A stretch of DNA of 64,000 bases, from NCBI RefSeq assembly GCF_900113765.1, contig NZ_FOQO01000003.1:1-64000 (forward strand). Direction: 5' to 3'. The notes beneath the pieces were generated by a model that was not told the DNA's origin, did not search any database, and saw nothing but the letters and a program-made list of their open reading frames with translations. The DNA comes from Parapedobacter indicus (lineage in GTDB: Bacteria; Bacteroidota; Bacteroidia; Sphingobacteriales; Sphingobacteriaceae). The translations under genes and the position numbers were made by a program. Shown here one piece after another: positions 10,001 to 17,620 of this stretch (its first letter is position 1; each line of letters begins with the position of its first letter).

Positions 10001-11876
10001 GTTGGATCAATTTTACGAAAACAAGGTGCACCAGATCCATATCGTGGGCGAATATGCAAAAAAGATGATCAACGATTATCGCGATGCGCTTCAGTTTGTG
10101 GAGGATTATTTTCAGTTGAACTATAGCTCTTTCCTACGGAGGTACTTTCCGGGAAGCAAGGCCGATGCGCTTAAAGTGAAGATGACACCCGCTAAGTTCA
10201 GGCAACTTTTCGGGGAGCTATCCCCTACGCAATTGAAAATTATCAAAGATAATGAAACGAAATACATCGTAGTGGCGGCGGGCCCAGGCAGCGGCAAGAC
10301 CAAATTGCTGGTGCACAAACTTGCGTCGCTATTGTTGATGGAAGATGTGAAGCACGAGCAGCTCCTTATGCTTACCTTCTCACGAGCGGCGGCGACCGAG
10401 TTTAAAAAACGGTTGCTTAAATTGATCGGTAATGCGGCCAATTTTATTGAGATAAAAACCTTCCATTCGTATTGCTTTGACCTGCTGGGTAAAATGGGCA
10501 GCCTGGAAAAATCAGATATGATTTTGCAACATACGGTAGACAAAATCCGTAGCGGCGAGGTGGAGGCCAGCAGGATTACAAAGACCGTGCTGGTGATTGA
10601 TGAAGCGCAAGACATCAACGCCGACGAGTTTAGCTTGATCAAAGCGCTGATGACTAAGAATGAAGATATGTGCGTGATCGCCGTGGGAGATGACGACCAG
10701 AACATTTACGAGTTCCGTGGTGCAGACCCCCGCTTTCTTCAACAGTTTCTTCAGTTGGATAACGCCATTAAATATGAGCTCATCGAGAATTACCGGAGCA
10801 TGCAAAACCTAGTTGGGTTTTCGAATCAATTCGTGCAGCGAATCGGCCAACGGATAAAAAGCACACCGGTGGTCGCAACTCGAGCGGAAAACGGAAAGAT
10901 CAAGGTGGTGCGTCACCAAGGCCACAACCTGATCACGCCCTTGGTAAACGACGTCCTAGACACGGGCTTGACCGGCACCACTTGCATACTAACGAAGACG
11001 AATGACGAAGCATCGCAGATAACGGGACTACTACTGAAAAACGGGCTACGGGCAAAGCTGATTCAAACCAATGATGGGTTTAATTTATACAACCTTGCGG
11101 AGGTGAGATACTTCTTGGCGGCATTAAATATGGCCGACGATACGTTTTTGATTAGCGACGACAGTTGGTCAGCCGCCAAACGGTCCGTAGCCGATCGGTT
11201 TAAGAACAGTACACAGTTGGAGGTTTGCACCAACCTGATCAGCGATTTTGAGGCGACCAACCCGAAGCGGAAGTACCGGTCGGATTTAGCCGTTTTTATC
11301 CGTGAATCTAAACTCGAGGATTTCTTAAATCAGCACGGCGAAACGATTTTTGTGTCAACGATCCACAAGGCGAAGGGAAAAGAGTTTGACCATGTATTCA
11401 TCATGCTCGAACGTTTCATCCCTACCACCGATGAGACTAAGCGCCAGCTTTATGTGGCCATGACAAGGGCCAAGCGGAACCTCACCATCCACGTGAACGC
11501 TGATTTCTTAGATAGCATGACCGCAGAAAATTTGGAGAGGGTGATGGATAGGAACCACTATCCGCCACCAGAAGAACTGGCTATGCACCTCACTTACCAG
11601 GATGTATGGCTCGACTACTTCATCAACAAGCAGCATTTCGTTTCCCAACTGGTGAGTGGTGATAACTTAATCGTCAGCGGCAACGAATGTTTAATGCCCA
11701 ATGGGCAGCCTGTGCTAAAATTCTCCAAGAAATTCCTCGATCAAATAGCGGAAAAGCGCAAAACCGGCTATGAGCTGAAAGCCGCCAAAGTGAACTTCGT
11801 GCTCCACTGGCGAAAAGAGGGTGCTGAACAAGAGGTTAAAGTTGTTTTACCGGAGGTGCTGTTTGAGCGGACATAA
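7074..11876 (+). CDS. Exonuclease-RecQ-UvrD triple-fusion helicase
   Basis: A 1600-residue protein with three enzymatic modules. Residues 1-125 are a DnaQ-like 3'-5' exonuclease (D8-I-E10, H57-D58, a later D near 118). After a C-x3-C-x2-C cluster near 235, a RecQ helicase core carries Walker A FPTGGGKS near 283, IDEAHCFSSW near 386 and QEAGRAGRDE near 575, then winged-helix-like regions. From about 1060 there is a UvrD/Rep superfamily-1 helicase: AAGPGSGKT near 1070, VIDEAQD near 1174, GDDDQNIYEFRGAD near 1204, HKAKGKEFD near 1430 and VAMTRAKR near 1460. Both ATPases and the nuclease keep their key residues, so the protein should unwind and trim DNA. It is followed 9 bp later by RNase H in an apparent operon. 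Its role (repair or defence) is inferred from context only. Confidence 0.9.
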   Translation: MNRIAFIDIEVEPTSGNIQDIGCVKNDGSLFHRNSLAAFAQCIEGAQFVCGHNIINHDLNYVGQTLSDAGIKPGAVIDTLFLSPLLFPSKPYHALLKDDKLQYDEANNPLNDAIKAKDLFYDEVASFNQLDEGFKAVCYVLLHNKPGFGAFFDFLNYKIPTTSTEVRIRERFGELICEKADLLQPITDQPVALAYCLALIHANSRYSITPRWVIKNYPEVERIMFRLRNQPCLTGCSYCNQMLDAHGGLKKYFGFDAFRTYGGEPLQEKAVKAAINNRSILAVFPTGGGKSITFQVPALMSGETSKALTVVISPLQSLMKDQVDNLENVGITDAVTINGLLDTVERAKSFERVEDGSASMLYLSPESLRSRTIERLLLGRKIARFVIDEAHCFSSWGQDFRVDYLYIGDFIRSIQEKKNLEDGIPVSCFTATAKQKVIEDIRVYFSEKLGLDLELFTSTASRTNLRYQVFAKGDDEEKYQAVRDLIEEKDCPTIIYVSRTRKAYLLAERLTADGFTAKPYHGKMDAQEKTANQNAFLAGEVPIMVATSAFGMGVDKKDVGRVIHYEISDSLENYIQEAGRAGRDENIVADCYVLYNEEDLGKHFILLNQTKLSIKEIQQVWKAIKEITRFRSTVSNSALEIARKAGWDDNVVEIETRVTTAIAALEDAGYLKRGQNMPRVFANSILAKSAQEAIDKIHHSPRFTEKQKEKAVRIIRKLFSSKSRKQSTDDTGESRIDYISDHLGIVKEEVIAIINLLREEKILADGKDLKAFIQKGENQSRSEDIVKTFYKIERFLLSRMDEAEKTIHLKELNEEAQTAGIADSTTDRIKRVINFWAIKNWIRRHHLPYSRNHVAIRCMLPVDILEDRLRKRYELAIFMVKFLHERSLSADLATESGKEETLVEFSVLELKEAFEYSIAGFGTKVTVNDVEDALFYLSRMGAIKIEGGFLVLYNRLTIERLETDNKKRYTKDDYQRLDQFYENKVHQIHIVGEYAKKMINDYRDALQFVEDYFQLNYSSFLRRYFPGSKADALKVKMTPAKFRQLFGELSPTQLKIIKDNETKYIVVAAGPGSGKTKLLVHKLASLLLMEDVKHEQLLMLTFSRAAATEFKKRLLKLIGNAANFIEIKTFHSYCFDLLGKMGSLEKSDMILQHTVDKIRSGEVEASRITKTVLVIDEAQDINADEFSLIKALMTKNEDMCVIAVGDDDQNIYEFRGADPRFLQQFLQLDNAIKYELIENYRSMQNLVGFSNQFVQRIGQRIKSTPVVATRAENGKIKVVRHQGHNLITPLVNDVLDTGLTGTTCILTKTNDEASQITGLLLKNGLRAKLIQTNDGFNLYNLAEVRYFLAALNMADDTFLISDDSWSAAKRSVADRFKNSTQLEVCTNLISDFEATNPKRKYRSDLAVFIRESKLEDFLNQHGETIFVSTIHKAKGKEFDHVFIMLERFIPTTDETKRQLYVAMTRAKRNLTIHVNADFLDSMTAENLERVMDRNHYPPPEELAMHLTYQDVWLDYFINKQHFVSQLVSGDNLIVSGNECLMPNGQPVLKFSKKFLDQIAEKRKTGYELKAAKVNFVLHWRKEGAEQEVKVVLPEVLFERT

Positions 11877-11885
11877 CAATATAAC

Positions 11886-12518
11886 ATGGCAAAGAAAAAA
11901 TATTATGTAGTGTGGGTGGGAAGGAAAACAGGCGTATTTGAATCGTGGGAAGAATGTAATGAGCAGATTATCCGCTTTCCAGATGCGCAATATAAATCTT
12001 TCAAATCTAAACAGCTGGCTGAACAAGCGTTTAATAGTTCGAGTAATGAATTTATTGGCAAGAATCTTTTTGAAACTGAACTTACACCTGAACAGCTAAA
12101 AATTATTGGAGACCCGATAAAGGAAAGCATCGCTGTGGATGGTGCCTGGAACACGAAGACGGGGTTAGTGGAATATCAGGGCGTGCATACCGGGTCTGGC
12201 GAGTTACTTTTTCGAGTAGGGCCATTTGAGGATGGAACGAATAACATTGTCGAATTTCTAGGTATTGTGCATGCGCTTGCATATGGCAAGCAAAAAAACT
12301 TGAAGCTTCCGATTTACTCAGATAGCGTGAATGCAATTAATTGGGTTAAAGATAAAGAAGTAAGAACGAAACACCCAAGAAGCAACAATAATGTCAAACT
12401 ATTTGAGTTAGTAGATCGGGCCGTCAAGTGGCTGAACGAAAATGAATATGAAAACAAAATATTGAAGTGGGAAACGAAGGCCTGGGGTGAAAACCCTGCA
12501 GATTTTGGGAGGAAATGA
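11886..12518 (+). CDS. Viroplasmin-domain ribonuclease H
   Basis: A 210-residue RNase H1-type enzyme that degrades RNA in RNA-DNA hybrids. Residues 3-48 form a viroplasmin/caulimovirus-type N-terminal domain (YYVVWVGRKTGVFESWEEC..FKSF), which binds hybrids in eukaryotic RNase H1. The catalytic domain retains D85 (VDGAWN), E123 (NNIVEFLGI), D146 (YSDSVNAI) and D206 (NPADFGRK). It starts 9 bp after the exonuclease-RecQ-UvrD gene, so the two are probably cotranscribed, which suggests joint handling of R-loops or hybrids. It may be the cell's general RNase H or an extra copy; the window cannot show which. Confidence 0.9.
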   Translation: MAKKKYYVVWVGRKTGVFESWEECNEQIIRFPDAQYKSFKSKQLAEQAFNSSSNEFIGKNLFETELTPEQLKIIGDPIKESIAVDGAWNTKTGLVEYQGVHTGSGELLFRVGPFEDGTNNIVEFLGIVHALAYGKQKNLKLPIYSDSVNAINWVKDKEVRTKHPRSNNNVKLFELVDRAVKWLNENEYENKILKWETKAWGENPADFGRK

Positions 12519-12619
12519 TGGCCCCCGGGGCTCTAAAGGACGACGATTTTCGAAAATTGATGCAGCTGCTTACACGACCTTTTGAAAGGTCAGCACACAC
12601 AGGTGAAACTGCAAAGGGA

Positions 12620-13621
12620 CTACTTATTACCTTTCTTTTTCAGAATATTGGCGGTTTGATCAATAAATTGAACGAAGTCTATTTCGGCCTTGGAAAGTTC
12701 GTTTATGGTTTTCGCTTTGTATTTGGCATACTCGGCTTCAGCTTTTTGCAGGGCTTGTTCATGACTGATTGTACCGGCATGGTCAAGCACGTCATTGCCG
12801 GTCATTCGCAAGAAATCATCCAACCTGGCTATCCAATCTTGCATATACATGGGTTTGCGGCTGAGCGCCTGCAGTTCGGCCAATTCCAAATAGGCTGTCA
12901 CAGTACGATTAAGTATATTTAGTTCCTCTTCATTTAAATAGTTTTTAGCAGTGTTCAGTTCCTGTTTGTTGGGTTGGTCGCCCTTAAAATGCGTTAAACC
13001 CATATAGGGCTTTTCAGCGTCAATACGCTTGTAGATCACCTCAGCAGCTGTATTACCGTGTGCGGCCCAGTGCATTTTATTCTGTAAGGTTTTAAAGAAA
13101 GTTTGCGACAGCTCGGTTTTGGGATCATAATCAATACTGGTGGCATAGATATCCAGAACTTTACGCCAAAATACTTTTTCAGATGAACGGATATCGCGTA
13201 TGCGGGCCAACAGTTCATCGAAGTAATTGCCGCCCTGCTTGAGCAATTCGTCGTTCATCGTGAATCCTTTTACGATATATTCGCGCAAACGTGCAGTGGC
13301 CCATTGTCGAAACTTGGTACCTTGATGGCTTTTGACGCGATAACCGACCGAGATAATGACATCGAGGTTGTAGAAGGTCGTAAGGTATTCTTTGCCATCG
13401 GAAGCAGTATGTCGGAATTTCCGACATACTGCTTTCTCTTCCAATTCACCTTCTTCAAAAATATGCTGAATGTGTTCGGTAACTGTTGTTCGCCCTTTTT
13501 GAAACAACTCTGCCATTTGCGCTTGTGTTAGCCAAACCGTTTCGTTTTCCAACCGGGTCTCGATATGGGTAACCCCGTCGTCACTTTGATAAATTAGGAT
13601 ATTGCTTGTTTTCTCTATCAT
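12620..13621 (-). CDS. RhuM family protein
   Basis: A 333-residue protein with the RhuM signature: an N-terminal ETVWLTQAQMAELFQ..TTVTEHIQHIFEEGEL region (winged-helix-like), then TTFYNLDVIISVGYRVKS..FRQWATARLREYIVKGF. RhuM was named from a Salmonella pathogenicity island but is widespread on mobile and defence islands; its biochemical role is unknown. It is convergent with the RNase H gene and separated from it by about 100 bp. Its start region shares a 25-bp AT-rich sequence with the start region of the GHKL ATPase gene at 19611. Two broken relatives are in the window, at 13727-14313 and 25570-25738. Confidence 0.85.
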   Translation of the reverse strand: MIEKTSNILIYQSDDGVTHIETRLENETVWLTQAQMAELFQKGRTTVTEHIQHIFEEGELEEKAVCRKFRHTASDGKEYLTTFYNLDVIISVGYRVKSHQGTKFRQWATARLREYIVKGFTMNDELLKQGGNYFDELLARIRDIRSSEKVFWRKVLDIYATSIDYDPKTELSQTFFKTLQNKMHWAAHGNTAAEVIYKRIDAEKPYMGLTHFKGDQPNKQELNTAKNYLNEEELNILNRTVTAYLELAELQALSRKPMYMQDWIARLDDFLRMTGNDVLDHAGTISHEQALQKAEAEYAKYKAKTINELSKAEIDFVQFIDQTANILKKKGNK

Positions 13622-13686
13622 TTTGTCTATCGGGTCAACCGAGCCTTGTATTAAACAGGCTTATGGGATTTTTAGATTTATTAGCA

Positions 13687-13694
13687 CAAAAATA
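13687..13694 (-). promoter_or_regulatory. Putative -7 box (TATTTTTG) upstream of RhuM
   Basis: On the minus strand TATTTTTG matches the Bacteroidota TAnnTTTG element about 66 bp before the RhuM start. No clear TTG -33 element is seen. The surrounding 13690-13714 sequence recurs upstream of the GHKL ATPase gene. Confidence 0.4.
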
Positions 13695-13726
13695 ACTAAA
13701 ATTTTTACTAATCTCTAAATCGTGTC

Positions 13727-14313
13727 GTCAATGTAGGCGATTTCCTAAAAGAACTCGACAACTCGACCTCACAGAAGGACGGGGGCACCGGGTTCCCTAC
13801 AATCTACAGGGTGATAGAAAATAACAGCTCTCCACTGCCTGTTTTTGACAAAGACACACAGAGCACGTTGTTTGGAAAAGACACCGATACCATCGGTTTA
13901 CACCTCAGGAATATCTTTAAGGAAAAGGAATTAGAAGAAAAATCAACTACCGAGAAATCCTCGGTAGTTCAAACGGAAGGCAAACGTCAAATACGTAGAA
14001 ACGTGAAATTCTATAATTTGGATGCCATCATCTCAGTAGGATATAGAGTAAATTCAAAACGGGGTACCCAGTTCCGCATTTGGGCCACGCAACGACTCAA
14101 GGAATATCTTGTACAGGGCTATGCAATCAACGAAAAACGGCTTGCACAGAAATAACTTGAAGTCCAAATGCTGAAAGACGGTATCCGTATATTAAGCCGG
14201 GCAGTTGGATTGGCTGGCGCAGTTCGCGAAGGGGCTTGAATTGCTCGATGACTACGATCACGAGCAATTGGACGAAAAGGGTGTGACCCAAAAACCTGCC
14301 TCCTATCAGTTTT
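13727..14313 (+). pseudogene. Chimeric relic: AlbA_2 ATPase C-terminal piece joined to a broken RhuM gene
   Basis: In one frame from 13727, VGDFLKELDNSTSQKDGG and GTGFPTIY match the end of an AlbA_2 ATP-binding protein (compare GDFLKELDLTEGKATGIP in the intact gene at 5384). From about 13850 the same frame becomes RhuM-like (NVKFYNLDAIISVGYRVNSKRG, then AINEKRLAQK) and stops at 14155. RhuM similarity continues after the stop (MLKDGIRILSRA), and in another frame as WLAQFAKGLELLDDYDHE to about 14313. This is therefore two genes fused by deletion, with at least one stop and one frameshift. A short protein could still be made from GTG 13811 but is unlikely to be functional. Confidence 0.75.
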
Positions 14314-14321
14314 TTTTTCAT

Positions 14322-14475
14322 TTCAAACTTAGAAAAGTTGGTTGCTAAAAGCAAACTTTTCGGTCTCTCATCGGCCTTTGAAAATAGACAAAACGATGAA
14401 ATATAGCGTTAGCTTCCTTGAATTCAAACTTAGACAAACTTGCTTTATTGCAAGTTTATCGATCTCTCATCTGCC
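14322..14475. repeat. Two copies of a stem-loop element with conserved flanks
   Basis: Copies at 14322-14375 and 14423-14475, about 101 bp apart, share the left flank TTCAAACTTAGA and the right flank TCGRTCTCTCATCKGCC. Between the flanks each has a different but self-complementary core: GAAAAGTT/AACTTTTC in the first and AAACTTGC/GCAAGTTT in the second. Different sequence with preserved pairing suggests that the fold matters. They lie about 250 bp upstream of the AbiEi-like gene. Function unknown. Confidence 0.6.
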
Positions 14476-14724
14476 AATTAAGAACAAATTGCTCAGATGA
14501 AAATTTATGTAATAGGTAAGAAAGATAATCAGTGACCTGATTTTGTTTTTTGGAATGTTCTGGATGAGCATGATTTCATCTCCTCTGCAAGATAAAAAAC
14601 TGATTCAATAGTTAATGAAAATAAGCCATGTCATATGACATGCCGTCGAAATGGATTTCAATCAAATTAGGGTATAATCTTGTATTTTGCATGAAATTTG
14701 AATTTTATTCCTTACATTCGAAAT
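14476..14724. other. AT-rich spacer upstream of AbiEi
   Basis: About 250 bp without a supported gene. A 12-codon frame from ATG 14498 (MKIYVIGKKDNQ) meets TGA and continues as PDFVFWNVLDEHDF, which may be a decayed gene of unknown type. TATTTTGC at about 14683-14690 resembles a -7 promoter box for the downstream gene. Confidence 0.3.
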
Positions 14725-15294
14725 ATGCAAAAGGTTGAAGGACTTCGTAGTAAGTTAAGAAAAGGAAGGGCTTACCGCCGTGAAGACTTGGCGCAATGGT
14801 CAACGTCCATAGACCGCCATTTGTCCCAACTCGTTGAGGAGGGAATATTGAAAAAACTGGCACAGGGTCTTTATTACGTCCCCAAACCGTCGGCTTTCGG
14901 TCCAACTCCTCCGGATGAAAATGAAGTGATCAAGACCTATTTGAAAGGGGACGATTTTTTGGTCGTCTCTCCAAACTATTACAACAGTCTGGGATTGGGT
15001 GCAACGCAATTATATAATCGGAAACGGATATATAACCACAAAAAGCATGAAGATGTAAAATTGGGCAATAAAGTTTATGAGTTTCGTCGTAAGCCCAAAT
15101 TCCCAAAGAAATTATCGCGTGAGTACTTGGTTGTTGACCTACTCAACAACTTAAAATACCTGGCCGAGGATGAGCAGATGATATTGGAAAACCTCCAGAA
15201 GAACATCGATACTTTTGAGGCGAAAACCTTACAAGCCAATGCGCAGCGATACGGCACAATCAGAACAAAGAAAATCTTACAACAAATGCGCTGA
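14725..15294 (+). CDS. AbiEi-like antitoxin / DUF6088 family protein
   Basis: About 189 residues from ATG 14725; an upstream in-frame TTG at 14698 is less likely. The N-terminal winged helix (GRAYRREDLAQWSTSIDRHLSQLVEEGILKKLAQGLYYVPK) followed by a basic C-terminal region is typical of type IV AbiEi antitoxins, which bind their own promoter and counteract an AbiEii nucleotidyltransferase. The stop codon overlaps the ATG of the AbiEii reading frame, the usual arrangement for this pair, but that toxin gene is truncated here. The antitoxin therefore appears to have outlived its partner. Confidence 0.8.
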   Translation: MQKVEGLRSKLRKGRAYRREDLAQWSTSIDRHLSQLVEEGILKKLAQGLYYVPKPSAFGPTPPDENEVIKTYLKGDDFLVVSPNYYNSLGLGATQLYNRKRIYNHKKHEDVKLGNKVYEFRRKPKFPKKLSREYLVVDLLNNLKYLAEDEQMILENLQKNIDTFEAKTLQANAQRYGTIRTKKILQQMR

Positions 15295-15563
15295 TGGCTG
15301 CGAATTACCTTCATCATCACAGGGATTTCAAAGACCTGATCATGATCGTTTCTGAAGAAAAAGGAATTGATCCGGTATTGGTTGAAAAGGATTATTGGGT
15401 GATGCATGGCTTGTATGGTCTGCAACAAGCTGGATACCAATTTGAACTTAAAGGTGGAACGTCCCTTTCCAAGGGGTATCAGGTCATTAACCGCTTTAAA
15501 ACAAATAATGATGTCAGAATATCAAACTCCAAAAGATCGCGCATATGTTCGCACCCTCATTGA
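15294..15563 (+). pseudogene. Truncated AbiEii/AbiGii nucleotidyltransferase toxin
   Basis: The first 65-70 residues match the start of AbiEii toxins (VSEEKGIDPVLVEKDYWVMHGL..FELKGGTSLSKGYQVINRF). Similarity ends at about 15500, just before the expected catalytic SEDID-type motif, and the frame stops at 15563. The remaining roughly 200 residues are absent and the carboxymuconolactone decarboxylase-like gene begins at 15511. The nucleotidyltransferase must be dead. A deletion or the arrival of the following gene explains the junction. Confidence 0.8.
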
Positions 15564-15852
15564 CGCTGCCAAGAAAGAGGCTGAGGCATTTTTGCAGCTT
15601 AAGTATACCGCTGAACGAAGCGATGGCACCATTCCCGTTAAATACCGTGAACTGATGTCCGTTGCTGTCGCGTTAACCACTCAGTGTGCATATTGCATTG
15701 AATCACACATCCAAAATGCTGTTGAGGCAGGCGCAACCCGCGAGGAGATTGCGGAAACGGTGTTTATCGCGGCGGCACTTCGCGCAGGGGGTGCAGTTGG
15801 AAATGGTCTTTTAGCTATGCGTCTTTTCGAGGAAGCTACTTCGGGTAAATAA
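15511..15852 (+). CDS. Carboxymuconolactone decarboxylase family (AhpD-like) protein
   Basis: 113 residues from ATG 15511. The centre has LMSVAVALTTQCAYCIESHIQNAVEAGATREEIAETVFIAAALRAGGAV, the AhpD/CMD core with the redox pair C-A-Y-C and a following histidine. Small single-domain members usually act as peroxidase-type disulfide reductases, not as decarboxylases. It begins inside the truncated AbiEii frame, so its own promoter may be lost and it may depend on the AbiEi transcript. It is probably cytosolic and looks complete. Confidence 0.85.
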   Translation: MSEYQTPKDRAYVRTLIDAAKKEAEAFLQLKYTAERSDGTIPVKYRELMSVAVALTTQCAYCIESHIQNAVEAGATREEIAETVFIAAALRAGGAVGNGLLAMRLFEEATSGK

Positions 15853-16151
15853 ATCTCCTGCTATCACTAATCATATATCGAAGCTGTATTTGTCGGCGAG
15901 TTGCGGAGCAAGGGAATGGAAGGCCTAGTCCCCATTGGTAGAACTTGTTAATACCTCCAAACAAAACATAAGTCAACCCACGGTTGACATACACAATGAA
16001 AGTAAGCTATGCTAAATTCAGTTGTAAAGAATTACTTTACTACTACCTTGGATGGATAAAATTACGAGGTTACTTTCTATAGCCTAGATGTATAGGCGCG
16101 GAATTTAGCGGAGAGTTTAGGTTTATGAAAACATTTTGTAAATTTGTATAA
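15853..16151. other. Intergenic region with a perfect palindrome
   Basis: About 300 bp without a gene. It contains the perfect dyad GTCAACC-CAC-GGTTGAC at 15972-15988 and, at its right end, TAAATTTG at 16139-16146, an exact match to the Bacteroidota -7 consensus serving the PIN toxin-antitoxin pair. Confidence 0.5.
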
Positions 16152-16178
16152 ATGCATTTGACAGAAAGGAACATAATC

Positions 16179-16397
16179 ATGGATCGCATCGTATTGGAAG
16201 TTGATAGTGCATTGGCCCGGGCTTGGAGAAACAGTGCTCCTGCGCTGAAGGCAGAATATGAGCGTAAAATAGCTGATATACTCCGTGAATTGAAGGAAGC
16301 TGAATTTGATAAGCTATTGGATAAAGCTGGGAAAACAGCAAAAAAAAAGGGATTAACCGAAGCCAAACTAAACCAATTACTGAGTGAAGAGGACTAA
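16179..16397 (+). CDS. Putative antitoxin of a PIN toxin pair
   Basis: 72 residues from ATG 16179 (ATG 16152 would add nine). It begins DRIVLEVDSALARAWRN, then forms a charged helical stretch (AEYERKIADILRELKEAEFDKLLDK) and a basic tail. It has no recognised fold beyond a helical, possibly ribbon-helix-helix-like, antitoxin. The last 14 bp overlap the PIN toxin gene, a translational coupling typical of type II toxin-antitoxin pairs. It may both bind the operator and cover the toxin active site. Confidence 0.65.
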   Translation: MDRIVLEVDSALARAWRNSAPALKAEYERKIADILRELKEAEFDKLLDKAGKTAKKKGLTEAKLNQLLSEED

Positions 16398-16794
16398 GCT
16401 ATTTGTATTTGACACCAACACGCTAATCAGTTCATTTTTATTGCCCAATTCCGTCGCCAGGCAGGCGCTAAATCGCGCCCGAAGAATGGGGCATATAGTC
16501 TTGTCTAAAGCAACGGCCGATGAGTTTAAAGGTGTATTTGTTCGCCCTAAATTCGATAGATATCTTCCGCTTGCTGTACGACTGGAGATTATTGAAAGTT
16601 TCGATTCGCTAGCCATATATGTTAACCCACGCTATACCGTAACGGATTGCCGGGATCCGAAGGACAATAAATTTCTGGAAATCGCACTGAGTGCGAAAGC
16701 GAGTGCCGTAATCACCGGAGATAAAGATTTACTTGTACTCCACCCATATAGGAATATCCCAATTATCAATGCCACTACGTTTTTAGAACAATGA
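16384..16794 (+). CDS. PIN-domain toxin (COG1569 family)
   Basis: 136 residues from GTG 16384. FVFDTNTLISSFL at the N-terminus, E near 44 (TADEFKGVF), DPKDNKFLEIA and ITGDKDLL give the acidic residues of a PIN ribonuclease site. The COG1569 subgroup is annotated as the toxin component of PIN-family toxin-antitoxin systems. It overlaps its putative antitoxin by 14 bp. All four expected acidic positions are present, so the nuclease appears intact. The RNA target is unknown. Confidence 0.85.
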   Translation: MKRTKLFVFDTNTLISSFLLPNSVARQALNRARRMGHIVLSKATADEFKGVFVRPKFDRYLPLAVRLEIIESFDSLAIYVNPRYTVTDCRDPKDNKFLEIALSAKASAVITGDKDLLVLHPYRNIPIINATTFLEQ

Positions 16795-16890
16795 TGTGGT
16801 ATGCAGTCCTGCCAGTAAATCGAATCAACCACGCCATGAAGTGGCGGAATAAATGGCGGAGTAACCGACGCTCATCGCTTGGCTCCCGAC

Positions 16891-17475
16891 CTAAAACATC
16901 CAGCCCGCTGGCGCGATCAACGCCATGCGCTTGTTGACCTCGCGTTGGTTGTAGTAGGCCGGATCCCAATCCTCGTTTGATCGTAGGCCAAGCCATTGGC
17001 GGTAACTCCGCTTTTCCGCTGTTGTGCCATGGGCAAACGTATCGGCCATTTCACGGTAGCCGTGGGTACTGCCAACATCTTCCGGAGGACATTCGTTTTT
17101 TCCGCCAATACAGTAGTAAGCCGTATAGATTTCTTTATCGGTAATTTCCTCCAATACAACTTGATGCTGCCAGTGGTCACCGAAATCATATACGTACGTA
17201 AACTTATCGTTCACTTTGCGGAAAATGGTACTGATTTTTACACGGCGGGCATCTTTTACCGGCATCTCGTCATTGGGGATTCCAATACCATCGGGGTCAC
17301 TCAAACCTTGTTTGCCGAATTCGAACAGGTGACTGTTTTCCCACCCGAATGCGGCTTGGATAGCCCTATGAAGCTGATAAAAACTAAAACCGGCGGGAAC
17401 GACAATCCGGCGCCAAACGCTCGGTTTGGTTTCCAGCAGCGTGATCTTTAGTTGAAGTGTTTTGAAGCGGGGCAT
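16891..17475 (-). CDS. Plasmid pRiA4b ORF-3-like protein
   Basis: A 194-residue protein matching the pRiA4b ORF-3 family: LQLKITLLETKPSVWRRIVVPAGFSFYQLHRAIQAAFGWENSHLFEF, then FTYVYDFGDHWQHQVVLE and a C-terminal region with RWLGL-type spacing. The family is common on plasmids and islands and has no defined function. A TATTTTTG box on the minus strand at 17504-17497 lies about 22 bp upstream of the start and could be its -7 element. It appears complete. Confidence 0.85.
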   Translation of the reverse strand: MPRFKTLQLKITLLETKPSVWRRIVVPAGFSFYQLHRAIQAAFGWENSHLFEFGKQGLSDPDGIGIPNDEMPVKDARRVKISTIFRKVNDKFTYVYDFGDHWQHQVVLEEITDKEIYTAYYCIGGKNECPPEDVGSTHGYREMADTFAHGTTAEKRSYRQWLGLRSNEDWDPAYYNQREVNKRMALIAPAGWMF

Positions 17476-17620
17476 GACACTTCCTCAATAACAGCGCAAA
17501 AATATATTATGCAAGGCATATTGGAATCAACATTTCATCCTTTTCTTTGGCCAACATGGAGTTAGCGTTCGTAGCGCAAGCGGCACTATCGTAGTATTTT
17601 CAAGTCATCGATACATTTAT

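Noticed and set aside
12515..12922. Plus-strand frame starting over the RNase H stop codon
   Set aside because: Most of it is antisense to the intact RhuM gene and the first 35 codons match nothing known.
14322..14475. CRISPR array or type III toxin-antitoxin RNA repeats
   Set aside because: Only two copies with long and unequal spacing, no cas genes, and no ToxN-like endoribonuclease nearby.
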